Source: Pelodera strongyloides (Eukaryota; Nematoda; Chromadorea; Rhabditida; Rhabditidae). Taken from it: a DNA stretch of 64,000 bases. The DNA lies in the NCBI GenBank assembly GCA_036852015.1, contig JAANDG010000182.1, positions 124,001-188,000 of the forward strand. Reading direction: 5' to 3'. Positions 12,101 through 26,095 of this stretch are shown piece by piece (the stretch's first letter is position 1; each line of letters begins with the position of its first letter). The translations under genes were made by a program, and so were the position numbers. Under the pieces are notes generated by a model. That model saw only the letters and a program-made list of their open reading frames with translations. It ran no database searches and had not been told where the DNA came from.

Positions 12101-15100
12101 GTAAAATATCCCCGCTCAAATATGTATTTAAATACCGTGATCATTGACATTCGCGTCTTTTTTTTCCGTTTATTTTAAGAATTCGTTTTGGTGAGGATCT
12201 TATTACCAGTTAGTGTGCACTCGGTGTAACTGCAAGTTAAACACGTCGATAGACTAGACTCCCAGGCTTTCGCCATTGTTTTTAGTGGCTTTCAGAACAA
12301 GTTTGACTTTTTTTTGCCAAATTTTGCAAGCAACTTTGGTCTATTTGCAAAAAAATGGCTATAAATAGGTTACTTTGAAATGGAGTTTGCTTATTCCATG
12401 ACGTGGACTTGGTGCGGGCATGTTGGGTATAATGTATAATTGCCGTTTGCCGTTCTCATTTGGCGTTACTTTGATGACTTATGAATGATGGTTTTTGGTA
12501 ACTGGTGAGAGGGCAACCTGAGAGACAGACGCTAATATAGCACGTTGAATCATATTTTAAAAGACAAACAAAGGACACATCTTGCACACGACAAACATGT
12601 AACCAGAAGTAAATTATACAATACAAAAATGAAATTACAGAACAGAAGAACACCTTTTTCTATAGTTAATGACATGATAGATTTGATTAAATATAAACTG
12701 ATAAGATTTAGTTATTTTCGAAGACTGTGATAAGTGACAAACTACTACAGTTACAATACATGTGTTTCTTTCCCATTGCTAGCACAAATAAACGCTTCTA
12801 TCGGGAATAAAAGGTTAAAGCTAGGACTGTTCTTCAGGGCCCCGAAGGGGTCCCTGCAGTCCGCTCTGGTCTACCGAAGTAGTGCGCTCCAAAGAATAGG
12901 CCATCTTTGATTACGGAATGGGTGGCCAGCCCTGATCCAAGTAACTACTATATGGCCCGTACTTATAGCAGAACCAGAACACTTTGCCTAGACAAACCAC
13001 AAGCAACAAGCATACAATGATCTGAAGGTACAACGTGCACTAGAGAAAAGGCTGCAGACACGTTGATGCGGAGATATATTCTACTAGTTTCTAACAGTGA
13101 CGGCTGGCAGAACAAGACAAAAGACATTTAGCATTTGCACAGGAACCGAGGAACAGAAAAGAGGAGGAGAAGACTGAAGAAGGGTATTTCTTCCACTCAC
13201 TAATTAAGGAAACGAGCGAAGACGTTTGTCTTTTTTTTTGCGTCAGAAGAGCATATTGAATGCTCGTTGGAAGAAGCAAGCGCGCTGTGTAATCCACAGG
13301 CGTTTTTGGAATATAAACGTAAGCTGCTTTTAGCTGTTGTCTTTTTGGAAGTTGACCTATCGAAGGTAATTGAATGACGAATCCTACAATAATAACTGCA
13401 GAATCACGATTATAATGGCTATTTAAGGTGAAAGGGGAGAACAATTGTGTGCTAGTCTTGTTTTCCTTCTCTGACGCCTTAGTATTTCGACAATGCGTAT
13501 CATTCTACACAATTGCGATCTGAAGCGAGAATGGTGTGTATGTGTATGTGCGTGATTTTTTAGGTCTTTCTTTTTTGAATTCTAATTCTAGTACAGATGA
13601 CTTTTCCGAAAGGTCTAAGATCTAGGATGAATGGATATGGAATCCAAGGTTTAGGAATTAAACCTTGAAAGCTTACTGTAGCATGGCGCACAGGAAGAAA
13701 AGAAGTAACACTTGGAACACATTATATAAAAAAACAAGCAAAAAATATACAGTACGAAAGAGCAATAGCAATAGAACAAAAGTGCAAGGCAAGGGGAACA
13801 TAGTTTACTGTATAGAAATGCGAAAGGAGAAGTGATATGGTATTATAGTCTTATTGTTAGTGCTTTTTAATACCAAATAGGGTATTTGGTCTAATGGTCT
13901 CTCTTTCATATTGATGATGAGCGTTCCTCTTCCTCTGTCTTTGTTCATATTTGGAGAACGGAAGGGGCAACCATATGGTATAGCTCATAATTTCCATTAA
14001 CTCTCAGTATGGGGGCTGGTCGGCTGGTATTGTGAACGGCTGAGAAATACGTTTCAGACGCATCATTGATTCATAATTTTCTTGGAGCGCAATACCGGCC
14101 TTGTTTTTGAAATATACATCATCATTCTTATGCATCTTATGCAAATGAACATAAATTAGGATAAACAATCGAGCTAAATTTTTAAAAATGGAGCAACTTT
14201 GCATACATACGTAAGAATTCAGCTGTCCCCGATGCGTTTCAAAAACCGGCCGGTATTTCGCTTTAACATATCCCGCGATGCTCAAAACACATGTTGGTTT
14301 GTTAGAGGTTACGGTTAGGGGTATGAGCTATATATCAGCATGAGTTAATAGTTTATGTTGTTGGGCAGTCATAAGCAAGCAGGGATTGTGTGTGATATTG
14401 GTCGGTTTTAAGTTTTAAGAGAACACTTATTGTTGGTACCGTAATCGAAATTTTCGTGGTTCTGAGACCTGAGATTGTGTTTTGGTAGACCGTAAGCAGT
14501 CGAGGAATCGTAAGCGTAAGGGCGTGTTTTCAAGAATAGAAATGGTTAGTCTCTAGTAAACAGAAAGGGCCGAAGGGGAGATGTCATGTCTTTGATAATG
14601 TACAAATTATTCAGAAATAAAGAATTGAAGATATCTCTGGAATGTTTGGAAAAGTATTTCGAGCGTTTCCAACTCATGTTTAAATATTTTCATACCATAT
14701 GCCTTTGCCTCGAACCGCTCTTTTTCTCTCATTTATGCGCTCGTCTGCTGTTATATTGAGCTGATTTGAGTAGCTTTTCGGAATTTATGGCATAATGAAA
14801 TATGGAATTTGGAATCTAATTTTTGCCCATTAAACTTGATCATTTTTGGTTGAGATACCAGAAGTTTGCAAAGTCAAAGTAAGCTGGTTCGATAGTTCGG
14901 TCCTATAGATTCTGTATATATTTATAGATAGATTTTCTGTAGATTCTATGCGCAAGATTTAGTTGATGCGCACAGACACACAATTGTGAAATTGATATGA
15001 AAAGCGTAGAAAAAAATTATGAAAGTGAAGATTGTTGGGGCATTAGAAAGTGTTGCTATGAAATATATCAAAAACTTCACGGGAAGGAACAAGGCTTTTG

Positions 15101-15933
15101 CGCTTCGAAATTTCCATAGAAGAGATGTTCACACAAAGACTGATTTACCACCGAATATTTTGCTTTTGAAACAAATTTTTTTAGGAAGATGTTTCGAAGG
15201 GGGATATTTTCTGTTCGTTGAACAATTGGCTTTGGTGTGTTATGATGTGACCAGCACCAGAGAAATACTATTTTTAGTATGGCAATTTCCTCCTATTCAA
15301 ATCTCAATGCTGTTTAACGTAACAGCGAGCACGTTCCGCAACGATTACAATATTTAGCGTGGAAGTTTATGATGCCTAATTGGCTCACGTAATGTTTTGT
15401 GAGTCAGAATACCAGCATGTGAGTGTGAGCTGAGCGTCTCACTCTCTGAGCTCTCATATTATTTACCCGCGGGGGAGCATCACTTGCATCGGATATTAAA
15501 TCAACCATGCAGATGTGAAGTTGAATGTACGAACAAAGAAAGATAATTCTTTTTGAACTCGACGGAGATGGGAAGTGATGTATGTAAGTAAAGAGTGTTG
15601 TGTGGCGGAGAATTGAACTGAGTTTGCGATATCTTTGAACTTGAAGTCTATTCATGGAGCTCTAATGTCTATCGGTATCGCCGGTATCGGTGAACTTCCT
15701 CGACGGAATCTGCATATGGAAGTGCACTGCAATGAAATTTTTGAGTAATGCAAAAGGAAATGAGGGAGGAAAGACTGTTCTAGAAAAATACAGAATCATA
15801 AAGGTAAGAGTAAGGCGAGACACGGAGAAATTGTATGATAGATCACGGCACCCTGTTAACTGATAGAATTTAAAAACGTAGTTAATTCTATCAATTTCAA
15901 GAAATATTGTCTCCTATGATTTTCTGTTTACAG
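9123..15933. other. 6.8 kb without a supported gene
   Basis: Mostly AT-rich, with (ATT)n near 10710-10725 and one foldback element (14087-14265). Some of it may be introns or 5' sequence of the pseudouridine synthase gene that follows, whose first exon was not located. A 112-codon frame at 15019-15357 has no splice signals or family features. Confidence 0.5.
14087..14265. mobile_element. Palindromic MITE, CGAAATACCGGCCGG subfamily
   Basis: Left end GCGCAATACCGGCCTTG, right end CCGGCCGGTATTTCGCTTTAA, and about 180 bp in all. The middle holds CTTATGCAAATGAACATAAATT and CGAGCTAAATTT, shared with copies at 25847, 45755 and 46899. It has no coding capacity. Confidence 0.75.
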
Positions 15934-18920
15934 TATGTGGCATGCAAAATGGGCCGAATCTACGTCAACGGAAAACAAATGACTGATCCGACTTATGTAT
16001 TCAAGAATGGAGATCACGTACATCATTATGGACATAGACATGAACACCCGGTGAGTGAATGATTATGCTGAAGTATTGATTCCTGTTTTGGCCTGAAAAA
16101 CATTGATCCAGTTGCACTCAAATAATCAGTCAGCTTAATCGTTTCTTTATCCGACGACTATCAGACGATCGTTTATTAGTCTTCCTGAAGTTCAAGGCGA
16201 AAAATGTTGACTGTTGACTTGTAAAACGGATTTTAGGTGATGCATGCTTCATCATGGAAGTCTTGGGTCTCATAGATTTTGACTTTTCAATTGAGGTTCT
16301 CGACCGTGACATTCGTGTGATTGCCGATACTGATCACCTTCTCGTAGTCGACAAGCCACCTTCATTACCAGTACATGCCTGCGGACAGTACGCAGTGCAT
16401 ACAGTACTCGGGCAGCTGAGGACAAGATACGGTATCACAGGACTGAGAGGTTAGTTTGGTTGAAGAAAATAAACATGCTCATGGTGTTCCTTTACTTTTG
16501 CGCTCAATACGACACCGACAAGGTGTTACTTGGTAACTGTGATTTCTATAGATCGCAGTCAGTATGATTGATAGTTAAGGTAGAAGCATTGATGAGTTGT
16601 CACGTTGTCAGCGAGCGTACATATATATATTTAGTACCGAAACTTTTTTGGTTGTAATTTGTCAATACCTTGCAACATGTCGTTGGACGCGGTATCCGGT
16701 TGTCGGTTGAAAAAGTGTGCTAGCATGTCGTCTTACCTTTCCGTTTCATGTCAGTTGTGTTTTTAGTTTTACATCGACTCGATCGTACAACGTCCGGAGT
16801 GTTGTTGTTTGCAAAGAATTATGAAACCGATCTTGAGGTAGGTTTCATGATTTTTCGTACCAAAGTAGTTACCAAACCAAGCATCAATGTAACGCTTTTT
16901 GTTTTGTGTTGAGAATATGGTCATTGGTCTTATCTAGTAGCATACTGTATGAGTATGAGAACTGCGTAAGCTACTGTACAATAGTTGCTTGTGAATTGTT
17001 AGATAAAAACTGTGATCTTGCTTATTCTAATTCTAGTTCAAAAGCACGCTAAAAAGCGGTGACTGGGCCAAGGAGTATGTGCTCAAAGTGCGAGGTGTGT
17101 TTCCAGAGTGAGTTTTATACTTTTATGTTATTGGCATGTAGTGAGACATCTGCGATTACAAAAGGTTGAATAATTCAATGTTTTTTTCTTACAAACAAGG
17201 CAAGAACCTACTTCGTTGTTTTACTGTGTATCGGTTTAATGACACAGTGTGAGTTTGAGACTTGAGCAATTATTTATACCTTGTGATTAGACAACATTGA
17301 AAAATGAAGATTTATAAAAAAAAGATGAGTCTTTGATAAGCGTGAGTCGTAGAAGCTCGATGTTCTTCGTATTAATCTAATTTGTTGAAGGGTCCGAAAA
17401 AAATTTTGTATTATTTTAATTGTCGTTAATTATCCTCTTTTTAGAGGAGAAGTGTTTTGCGATGCGCCGATAGCTCCACTAAGCCTAAGTATGGGTATTC
17501 AGTGTGTCCGAGAAGATGGAAAAGATGCGAGGACCAGGTTTACAAGGTTGTGGACAGATGGAGAGAATTCAGTGCTGAGGTGAGGTTCTGGGTTCTTAAA
17601 GCTGTATAACGGGAAGTTTGATGCTGGACACTGCATTCCCGTGTATCTTGTGCAAATTCTTTGTGAATAGACCAGAAAATCGCTCCACAAACCGCTTGTT
17701 AAACCTCTTTAAAGAGTCCTAAACTGTTTTACAAAATTTTTCGAACCATTTTTTTTAGAGAGTGTAACAATAGTGTACGATTGAAATGTGGAAATGAAAA
17801 ATGACCAACATTTTGTTTCTAGAGCCCTCATCGACACTGGGCGAACACATCAGATACGGGTACACGCGCAATATCTAGGTTTGTTTTATTCGGGGTGTGC
17901 AAGAACGTGTCGACGTACCGTGGTCGTTTCATGCTTGCATTTATTGGTTGGCGAGTCCAAGTTAGTCTTTCGATGGTGTCTGTAAGTCTATCAGTTTCCG
18001 ATTTCTTGATCTCCTGAGTGCATACAATTCTATGGTTTTTGCAGGCTTCCCCATACTTGGTGACCAGATCTACGACAAGGATGTATGGGGACCACACCAG
18101 GGAAAAGACGGAAAGTACGGGAAATCATTTGAACAGGTTTGTTGCTAGTACCGTACCGGATGCCTATTTATATGCTAATGTCGGATGTGGTTCGAGGCAC
18201 AACCGTGCTTCTCCGTTGTGTTTGTGTGTGCATGTCTGTCTGTGTATGTATTCGGCTTGCGTGTGTGTTGTGTATGAGTGTCTTTATATGTGCGTACGTG
18301 CGTATGTGGTTGTGTCGTTGTGTGTATGTGAGTGCATTTGTGTGTGTGACGTCCAATCTAAGCTCCTGATCACATTCATTTCAGCTAGTCCAAGATGTGC
18401 AAACTGGACATCGTTCGTCTAATTGGCACGAGACTGTAGATCCCGCCTACGAAGACCGGTTGAGTGCGTGGGCGGAGGGAAGGGAACCTATTCCACTGGA
18501 GAAGGAAGGACTGACCCTAGAGGAGAGACCAGACACAGACCCACTCTGTCTCAGTTGTAATGTAGTCAAGAAGAAGGTACCTGAGGGACATTTCACCCTA
18601 CCACTGCATTGCTTGAAGTGAGTTCTTTTGGTTCTTCTTACTACATAGGAAACAGGGTGAACCATTAGGCGACGGCAGGGGTAGCCAATTTTCTTGTGAA
18701 AAACACTCACCGACGGTTTCTAGATGTTCTGTTCATTTTCTTGTTTACCAGAGTCCAGTTAAAGCAGATTTCAAGTAATTTAAGCATTACCATTACAGTT
18801 TCGTTTAGATACAACACTGAGAAGTGGTGCTTCAAAACTGATCTACCAGAATGGGCTGTTGAGCCTTCGGCTGATGTAATAGAGCAAAAGAAGCAGGGAT
18901 TGAATCCATTGGCATTGTAG
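15934..18920 (+). CDS. RluA-family RNA pseudouridine synthase (RPUSD2-like), 5' end missing
   Basis: Converts uridine to pseudouridine in RNA. Exons 15934-16050, 16296-16449, 16767-16837, 17037-17107, 17445-17579, 17823-17878, 18045-18136, 18385-18617 and 18809-18920 join in phase to 346 visible residues and a TAG stop. The S4-like part has GRIYVNG and HRHEHPV. The catalytic domain has LLVVDKPPSLPVH, then HRLDRTTSGVLLFAK with the catalytic aspartate, then DTGRTHQIRVH. The tail DPLCLSCN and LHCLKY is typical of the eukaryotic RPUSD2 group. The acceptor of exon 2 (caattgag) is weak but is the only one giving a family-like junction. The family usually has about 80 more N-terminal residues, and no convincing exon for them was found. 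The target RNA is unknown. Confidence 0.88.
18160..18350. repeat. Degenerate GT-rich tract in a pseudouridine synthase intron
   Basis: A run of TGTGTG, TGTATG and TGCGTG units within the intron between exons 18136 and 18385. It opens frames on both strands that read as Val/Cys-rich or His/Thr-rich peptides; these are artefacts of the repeat. Confidence 0.7.
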
Positions 18921-19589
18921 CTAACAAATCGTTATCTTTCAACACTAATTTATGCATTGATAACTTTTGATAATTAACCCTTTATTTACGGGTATTCTAG
19001 TTTGTTATTTGAGAATTGGTGGTCCTGTGCATAAATTTAATGTGTGTGTTAGTTTGGTTTACGTACATTCGCTTGTTGAATTTGTTGTTATGAAAAAATC
19101 GTTATTTTTTAACCGTTCTTGGTGGATGAAAAATACGAAAAAAAATCTATAGCATTGAAATTTGTTTATTATTAAACGAAATTAATAATAATAATAATAA
19201 GTAATACTGTCTAATAAGGTGGTCTAACTGAGTTATTGGGACAATTAAACATGAAAGGAACGAAACCGTAGTTAGTGTTTATTCAAAAATATCAAACATA
19301 TCAATTCATATGTATATTACGAATCTAAAAGAACTTCTAATGGTAGGAGTTACATCGGTACATAATGAACCAATAATTCCTAGAATAAGCTAGCAGAAAA
19401 CTTTGAATACGAATTAGACAACATTAGTCGGTTAAGCTCTCTGAGGGTGTATCAGCTATAAAAATAGGGTAATGTTATGAAAACTGGGAACTAGCTAGTA
19501 CGGGTACGGGGCAAGGGTCTACCAATGTCAAAAAGCATTATACTAGCGATCAAGAACGTGACTATATTTTCCAAAAGAGGGAGTGTGGA
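18921..19589. other. Intergenic between convergent genes
   Basis: The 3' ends of the pseudouridine synthase (plus) and the UMP-CMP kinase (minus) face each other across about 670 bases. It contains an (AAT)n tract at 19184-19200. No gene was seen. Confidence 0.6.
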
Positions 19590-22500
19590 TTAAAACGATG
19601 CCTCGAAAACCTTCTCCACGTCGTTGTAAACCTAAGATACGAAAAATATTGATTGTCGACAGGAGTTCTCTGTGAATAAAATGATCATTCAGGGTTACGG
19701 TAGCTCGTGACCTAACAACACCTACGGTAGCGTGGTGATTGTACGAAAAGTAGATCACCCATAATAGATGGAGCTGATTTCGCGAGCAACCTCCGGAGTA
19801 GTTTATGATTAAACTTAATAGAGTAAAAGAGCTTACCTTTTCGGGTGGCCTGTCACTGGTCACCTCCCTGACCAAACCCAACTTCCTGTAGTGTTCAATG
19901 ATGGGGAAAGTCTGATTGTTATACGTGTCGATTCGCTTCCTCAGGGACTCCTCATTGTCATCGGTCCTAATTTTTAAAGCGAAATAACAGCCGGGATTTG
20001 GAATGGATTTTGGGTAACTGCATTTCCTTGCATCACGTGCAAAGGTCTATGACTAGGATAAATACATATGAATGCAGTCTTCCGTCACGTTTCAAAAAGC
20101 GGTCGTTAAACCCAGCTAATAAAAGTGCTCAGTTGAGAACACCGACTATGAACAGGTTCAGAAACACATGATTATGGCAGTTTCCTTTACAATAAATCAG
20201 TTACTATCAGTCACATGGTACATTATTGACACTTGACGTACACTAATCATTAGTAAACGGGGTTGGGCTTAAGACAAATGAAATTCATCCTACTCGAGAC
20301 ACGCTTTTTCCAACACAAACTAGCATTAGCATTATACATAAACATTTTGCGCCTACGAAATCAATCGGGGTTTCTATTCAAGTGACGGCTTACAAACGGT
20401 TACGTAAGGTCTACGTAAATAAAGTGATTATACATTAACAATTGAGTAGATAAATAAAGATTTACCTTCCCTGTCCTCTGTTCAAGCATCGTTCGATGCA
20501 CTCTTCTACGGGACACGACAAAAAGAGGACAAACTTCACGTTCACCTGAACAGAATGAAATTGATGAAACCATTTTAGGATATCAAACGAGAACGTGCAG
20601 AAGGTAGCAGAAGCTGAACCCCTTATGTATCAAAAAAAAAATTGAGATGTATTTAAGATGCGCTGTCTCATTCGTGAGCTTAGAAAGATTTTACCCGGGA
20701 TTTAGTAATGTTTACACATCGGTCTCTTTACGATGACCTGCCACTTCAGTGTATGTGAGAAAACGTTTGCTACGTGACAAGTGAAAGTGATAAACGACCG
20801 GAATCACAGTGATGCGCTGATTCAAACTTTACACAAACCACGCATAATACCGCTTTAAAAACAACATAACAAACCTTATCATGCATCTCCTTCTCCCATC
20901 CTTCCAAGTTGTTCTGATTTCGGGGGAATCCATCAACCAAGAAGCCCTTCACATCACCACACGCGTTCATCGCCTAAAATACAATTTACTGTATTTTTCA
21001 AATATTTTATGTTTCAGGTGCTCCTGTATTCAGAGATAAGCTTATGCAACGCAATGTTCGTTAATACATTGCATGCTCACTACTTATGCATACATACAGT
21101 AATCATAGTAAATAATGGACTTAAAACAAATGTTATTCGTCAATTTGTACAATCAAAATTGACAACCTAGAGTAAAAAAAGGAGAGACAAAGTCTAAATG
21201 TTTCACTTCCTCGATATACAGAGACAGAGCCATAAGGCGTGGATTGGATAGATATCTTTCAACATAACAATGGATCTGGTATGGTGGTGAGGTGAGCGAA
21301 AAAGTAAGATCAATAGAAAATCGAATAATAACTAAACTAACATTCTCGAGTAGAGCGCAAGTGATTTCCACAGGAACAATGGTTCCATTCCTAATATGCT
21401 CTTCGATCAAAGCACCGTATCTGAAAGAGGGAGAGAGTTATAAATGCCCCTATTATTTACAATATTAACAAACCAGACGGCTGCGCCGCCTGAGGCGACC
21501 TTCTAGTACATTTTTATTTCATACTCATACATACGTGAAACGTGGATTCAAAAGTGATTCAAAAAATTAGCATATGCTAAAATCCTCGCTTTATTGCTTG
21601 ATTGCTTCTTTTTGCTCTAGATTTGCATTTTCTTTGTATTTTAATCGAAGTACTTTGAGCGCCGCGGACGCGCCCGAACGATATACCACACACATTCCGT
21701 ATATGCAGCCTTTTTTGGACTTTTGTGAGAGTGAGAGGGGCGCTCGGGATGTGAGATGGCTCTGCATGGGAACATGCACTACTGAACCAATATTATGTTT
21801 CTTTTTAACTATTATTTTTTCCTACTTCCTGAGCGTAACGCACATCATCCAAACACACAATCAAACAAACAAACAACAAAGCTCCCAATTTTATATAATA
21901 AGATAAACTTATACGTAGTAAGGTTTCCAGCAGAGCTATGAAACATAAGTGCTCTGATGTTTACTAATTACACACATATTACAGAAAAAAATATCTCCTC
22001 TTATCTCTCATTGATCAAATACTTACCACATAAGGATCAATATATCGGACAAAAAACTACATACATAATAATACATCGAAATATGCATAAATCCACACAA
22101 ACAACTCACTGAGATCCCTCGCGAGCCCGTTCCTCCCTCAACAAATCGCCAGCGGAAAGGTGGACCAGGTGCAGCCTCTGCAAGATCAGAAAGTTTACTT
22201 AACATTTATCACATGATCCCTTTTTGAACATATCAACTTATTAACTAATCAATCAATCCATTCATCTGTATACTATATGTTCAATTGTAAGAGCGTATAC
22301 TTACACTCAGAGTAATACCTCAACACCGTATACTCGCAACTTATCAGTTCGTACGTAATACGTACATCTCTTCATATAACGTTCAAGTCACTACGCCACA
22401 AAAAGGCTGCTTCCTTCCGTGTAAACATTGGATTTATGTTCTGCATCCACGCCAAGAATCTGAACCTATAAACTACAACTTGAGTACTTGAGTTCCGAAA

Positions 22501-22599
22501 TCCGAAAACAATACTTACCTGTTGGATATAGGAGCATTGGGTTCCCTTACCCGATCCAGGGGGTCCCAACACGAACACCACATTGTGCAGACGGGCCAT
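19590..22599 (-). CDS. UMP-CMP kinase, 192 aa, seven exons
   Basis: Adenylate-kinase-family enzyme phosphorylating UMP and CMP with ATP in pyrimidine nucleotide supply. Exons: 22599-22519, 22177-22110, 21420-21342, 20973-20875, 20545-20466, 19966-19837, 19631-19590. All have GT-AG ends and they sum to 193 codons with the stop, the usual family length. Landmarks: P-loop [10 protein letters not shown] at 12-21, [12 protein letters not shown] for NMP binding, DGFPRNQ at 90-96, lid arginines in [16 protein letters not shown], and a final [12 protein letters not shown]. It is convergent with the pseudouridine synthase. A ctttag acceptor about 20 nt upstream of the ATG may be the trans-splice site. 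From memory, the C. elegans counterpart F40F8.1 lies near lsm-1 and rps-9, as here. Confidence 0.95.
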
Positions 22600-22654
22600 C
22601 CTTGCCGCTGACCGAACTAAAGTGCACAACCAAATATACAAGGTTCACTCCAAG

Positions 22655-22813
22655 TTTAAAGCGGTATGGCACGTGGTTTGTGATTTGTGAGGCGTAGACT
22701 GGAACTTCGAAACAGCACTCCCACCATGTATTGTATGCAAATTAGACTCAATTCTGGTGGAACACACAATTCGTACAAGTTTCACAAACCACCACGTGCC
22801 TTGCCACTTTAAG
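22655..22813. mobile_element. Palindromic MITE, AAAGCGGTAT family
   Basis: Left end TTTAAAGCGGTATGGCACGT, right end ACGTGCCTTGCCACTTTAA, about 159 bp. The arms are inverted copies. It sits about 55 bases upstream of the UMP-CMP kinase start codon, so it lies in the likely promoter. Confidence 0.8.
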
Positions 22814-25800
22814 CGAAATGCAGAAGAATAACCAATAACGTTACTAAATAGAAATCGATAGTGTGTTAGAATTAGTGTTAGTTCAGTTCAGTTCAAATAA
22901 ATAGGGAAATCTGGTGAACAAGAAGTGCAACCAACACGTCTGTCTGCAGCTGCAGTCTGCGGCTGACAAAAAAATAAAAGAACGTGAAAAGCGGCGGACG
23001 ACCTAATCCTTCCCTTTATTTAAAAGTTGAGTTGTGAGAGCGCGCTGAGTACGTGAGAACATGAGAATGATCGAGAGAGAGAGAGACTAGGGAGAGAAAG
23101 AGAGAGAGGGAGACAGACCAGATAGATGTAGATAGAGAGAACATACGATGAACTACAACAATGCGAAAAGAGAATTAAAGACACAAAGTAGAGAAATAAA
23201 GATAAAGGTGAAGCAAAATTAAAGACAGAATGAAAGAAAGAACGAACGGACAAACCAAAACCGTTTGCTTCGATCAACAGGTCAACAGCTGAACTTGAAG
23301 ACTTGAACAGTAGGCAGGTTCACTGCATAAAAACCAAATAAATGTTGAACAATATACACGACATATGAAATTGGAAAAGAATAGTCGTGTATACGAAAAA
23401 TGGAAATAAGAAGCCAACATTGCCCTCAAACTGAATTAAAGATTAAAATCACGCTCTAATATGAATAAGGATAAGGCAAGCGGCATTGACAAATTGACAT
23501 ATGACATACGGATACGGAAACGTAACCCGGAAGTGAAAGTGAAAGGTGAAAAGCCAGCTAGCCCCTAACCAGCAAAACATATGTACACCTAACCTACACT
23601 ACACAAACAGAATGTACAGCGTAGTACAGAAGATACAATAAAATAATAACAATAATTATTAATAATAATACGATTAATCAGTACGCCAATCTAAGGGCTA
23701 GTTGATAGTAATACGGTAGACAAGGTTTAACAACAGGACCAGCACATTACACATTTAGTTCACGAAGAAGCTAAATGCATAGATTCACGGATATTTCACG
23801 TGTGTTTCACTTCTCATCGCATACATCATAGCAACGTGTAAAGAGCTTTTGCTTTTCCAAATATTGTTCGTTCTTCGTTCGATAATTTTGGTGGAAAAGG
23901 CGCGGGGGACGTCAACGTCCAATTAAAATAACTATCGACACAAAATACAAAAATAAATCGGAATTCGAAATTCGGAATCGGCAAACTCGTTTGAACACTC
24001 ACAACTTCAAAAAAGAAAAAGATGTTCACTGAAGCAGAACAGCACACAAAGTCTTTTTTGAGTACATTAGTGTAAAGTGTATCATAAGTATATAATAAAC
24101 CCAGCCCCAAATTTGACTTTGCACCAAAAAAAAGTTAATTCCAAACTAACTATACTGAATCTGATAATAATTTAATGATACGCATACGCAATATGCATGC
24201 ACAGTATTTATACTATACGCGAACAATATCCCTAACACTAACTTAAGCGGTAAGCGCTCACTCATGATGTGAGATGTAATTCTGCTAAAAGTCTTTGTGA
24301 GTAGAAAGTAGAATTAATGTACCAATCTAGAGCGGATGGAGTCAACATCTACCTAATCTCTTAATCCCTTTATCAGAACCAGTATCAGAGCAGCGTTCTT
24401 CGATATTTGAAAAGACGTCGAATCACAGAATGTGTTAATACAAAACTAGATCCATCCATCTATACATATCTTCTCAAAGAAAGCCAAAGGTCAAGGCTAT
24501 AAACAAGTAAAGATGCCAGTAATGATAAAAACACACACACACACATACACATCTACGCCAGGAGGATATAAAATGCGGCTTCCTTATCTTATAACAACTT
24601 CCTAAGTCTAACACATAGCGTGCTCGTCTGCACTCGGAATTAGAAAAGTTAGAGAACGGATGTGAAAAGGGAGGATAAATGTCAGATCTAAATGAATATA
24701 ACAGGCCAGACAGTTTAAAGGCTAGACCAACCAGATAGACACTGACACAAAAGCTTATGATATACAGTGGTATTATGAGAGGGTCAGACGTGAGGATTAT
24801 TTCAGAGGGTAGAGTGATAGAGTCAGATTGGGAGAATGAGAAATAAAGTGAGGTAGTGTAGTGAGAGAGAGGATGTAGCTTTGATTCTATTAGTCGGTCA
24901 ATGGTGTGTTAGATTTGTGCATATTCAAATGTCAATGGGCACAAACCACAAACGCATCACACAATTTCACAACATTGAGGGAAAACAAAAAAAATGCAAA
25001 CTTAACTGATGTTGTTTGTGATGATAATCAGATGAAAAGTTATCAACTATGAACTATCATATCATCATAAGTTTTAGAATCTACAATCTATCACCAAAAC
25101 GATAGGGAAAGGGGTAAAATCTTGAAATACATATGCACACGCTTCAAATTTCACATCACAGGTTACTTTAGGAAATTAAGTACTGAGTACTGAGGGACCT
25201 GAGGGTAGAAAACATAAAAAAAAATCGGCATCGGCATTCGAATGTACAATGTACAAACACGCACACGATAATGGTAATATCTCGAGTTACACGTTACAGC
25301 CTTCTCACTTCCTAGTTCTGTTGTTCTGTAGTTCTATTCCAGAATTCCAGAAACAAGCTCCAAGACTTCCTCCGTTTAAGATAACAACTAAGAGACGCAA
25401 TGATAAGGGCATACAATGAAGTGCATTAATGAGGTGCTACGGCACTATAACCCCGAGGTTTTGCTTATGTTTCAAGATAAGGAATGAGAACAATAGGATG
25501 AGTGAATGACACCGGAGATAACGGGGTCGGAGAGCACACGCGAAATACACAAAAAGTGGGAAAATGAAAACGGGCTGGGCATGAATTGGTGCGTAAAATC
25601 ACGCACGATGAGGCGCGAACAATAGAGATTTGCTAAACTTACTCAATCAGACCACATCAAGATACTACTACACATACAATTTATTATTGCTTAGCAATGT
25701 GTAGTTTTGAATCAAATAATAACATTGCTCTTGCTCAGGAAACTAGGTTATACGGGATTAAAGAGTAAAAAGGAACAGATAATGTCCACGGCTACAAATG

Positions 25801-25846
25801 GGCTAGCTAGAGGTTGGGGCATTGTAGGTCTTATGTCGACTTGTTG

Positions 25847-26095
25847 TTAAAGCGAAATACTGGCCGGTTTTTGAAATGCATCCGGTTCCGGTACACCAGC
25901 ATTCCTATGCAGCTTATGCAAATGAGCCTACATTAGAAAAAAAACGAGCTAAATTCGTGTAAATTAGCATAAATACGTAAGAATTCAGACTACTCGGAGC
26001 ATCTCCTAAATCAAAGGGATATATTAAAGCTAGAACAAAGGATAATAATCAGTAGTCCACGATGCGTTTCAAAAACCGGCCGGTATTTAGCTTTA
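25847..26095. mobile_element. Palindromic MITE, CGAAATACCGGCCGG subfamily, with extra internal DNA
   Basis: Left end TTAAAGCGAAATACTGGCCG, right end CGGCCGGTATTTAGCTTTAA. At about 249 bp it is longer than its relatives (about 175-180). The extra part follows the CGTAAGAATTCAG segment, so a later insertion or duplication is likely. Confidence 0.7.

Noticed and set aside
13091..13444. 117-codon open frame on the minus strand
   Set aside because: Composition and lack of flanking signals suggest chance; no homology recognised.
15019..15357. 112-codon open frame on the plus strand
   Set aside because: No splice or trans-splice acceptor, no recognisable motif, and AT-rich codons typical of chance frames.
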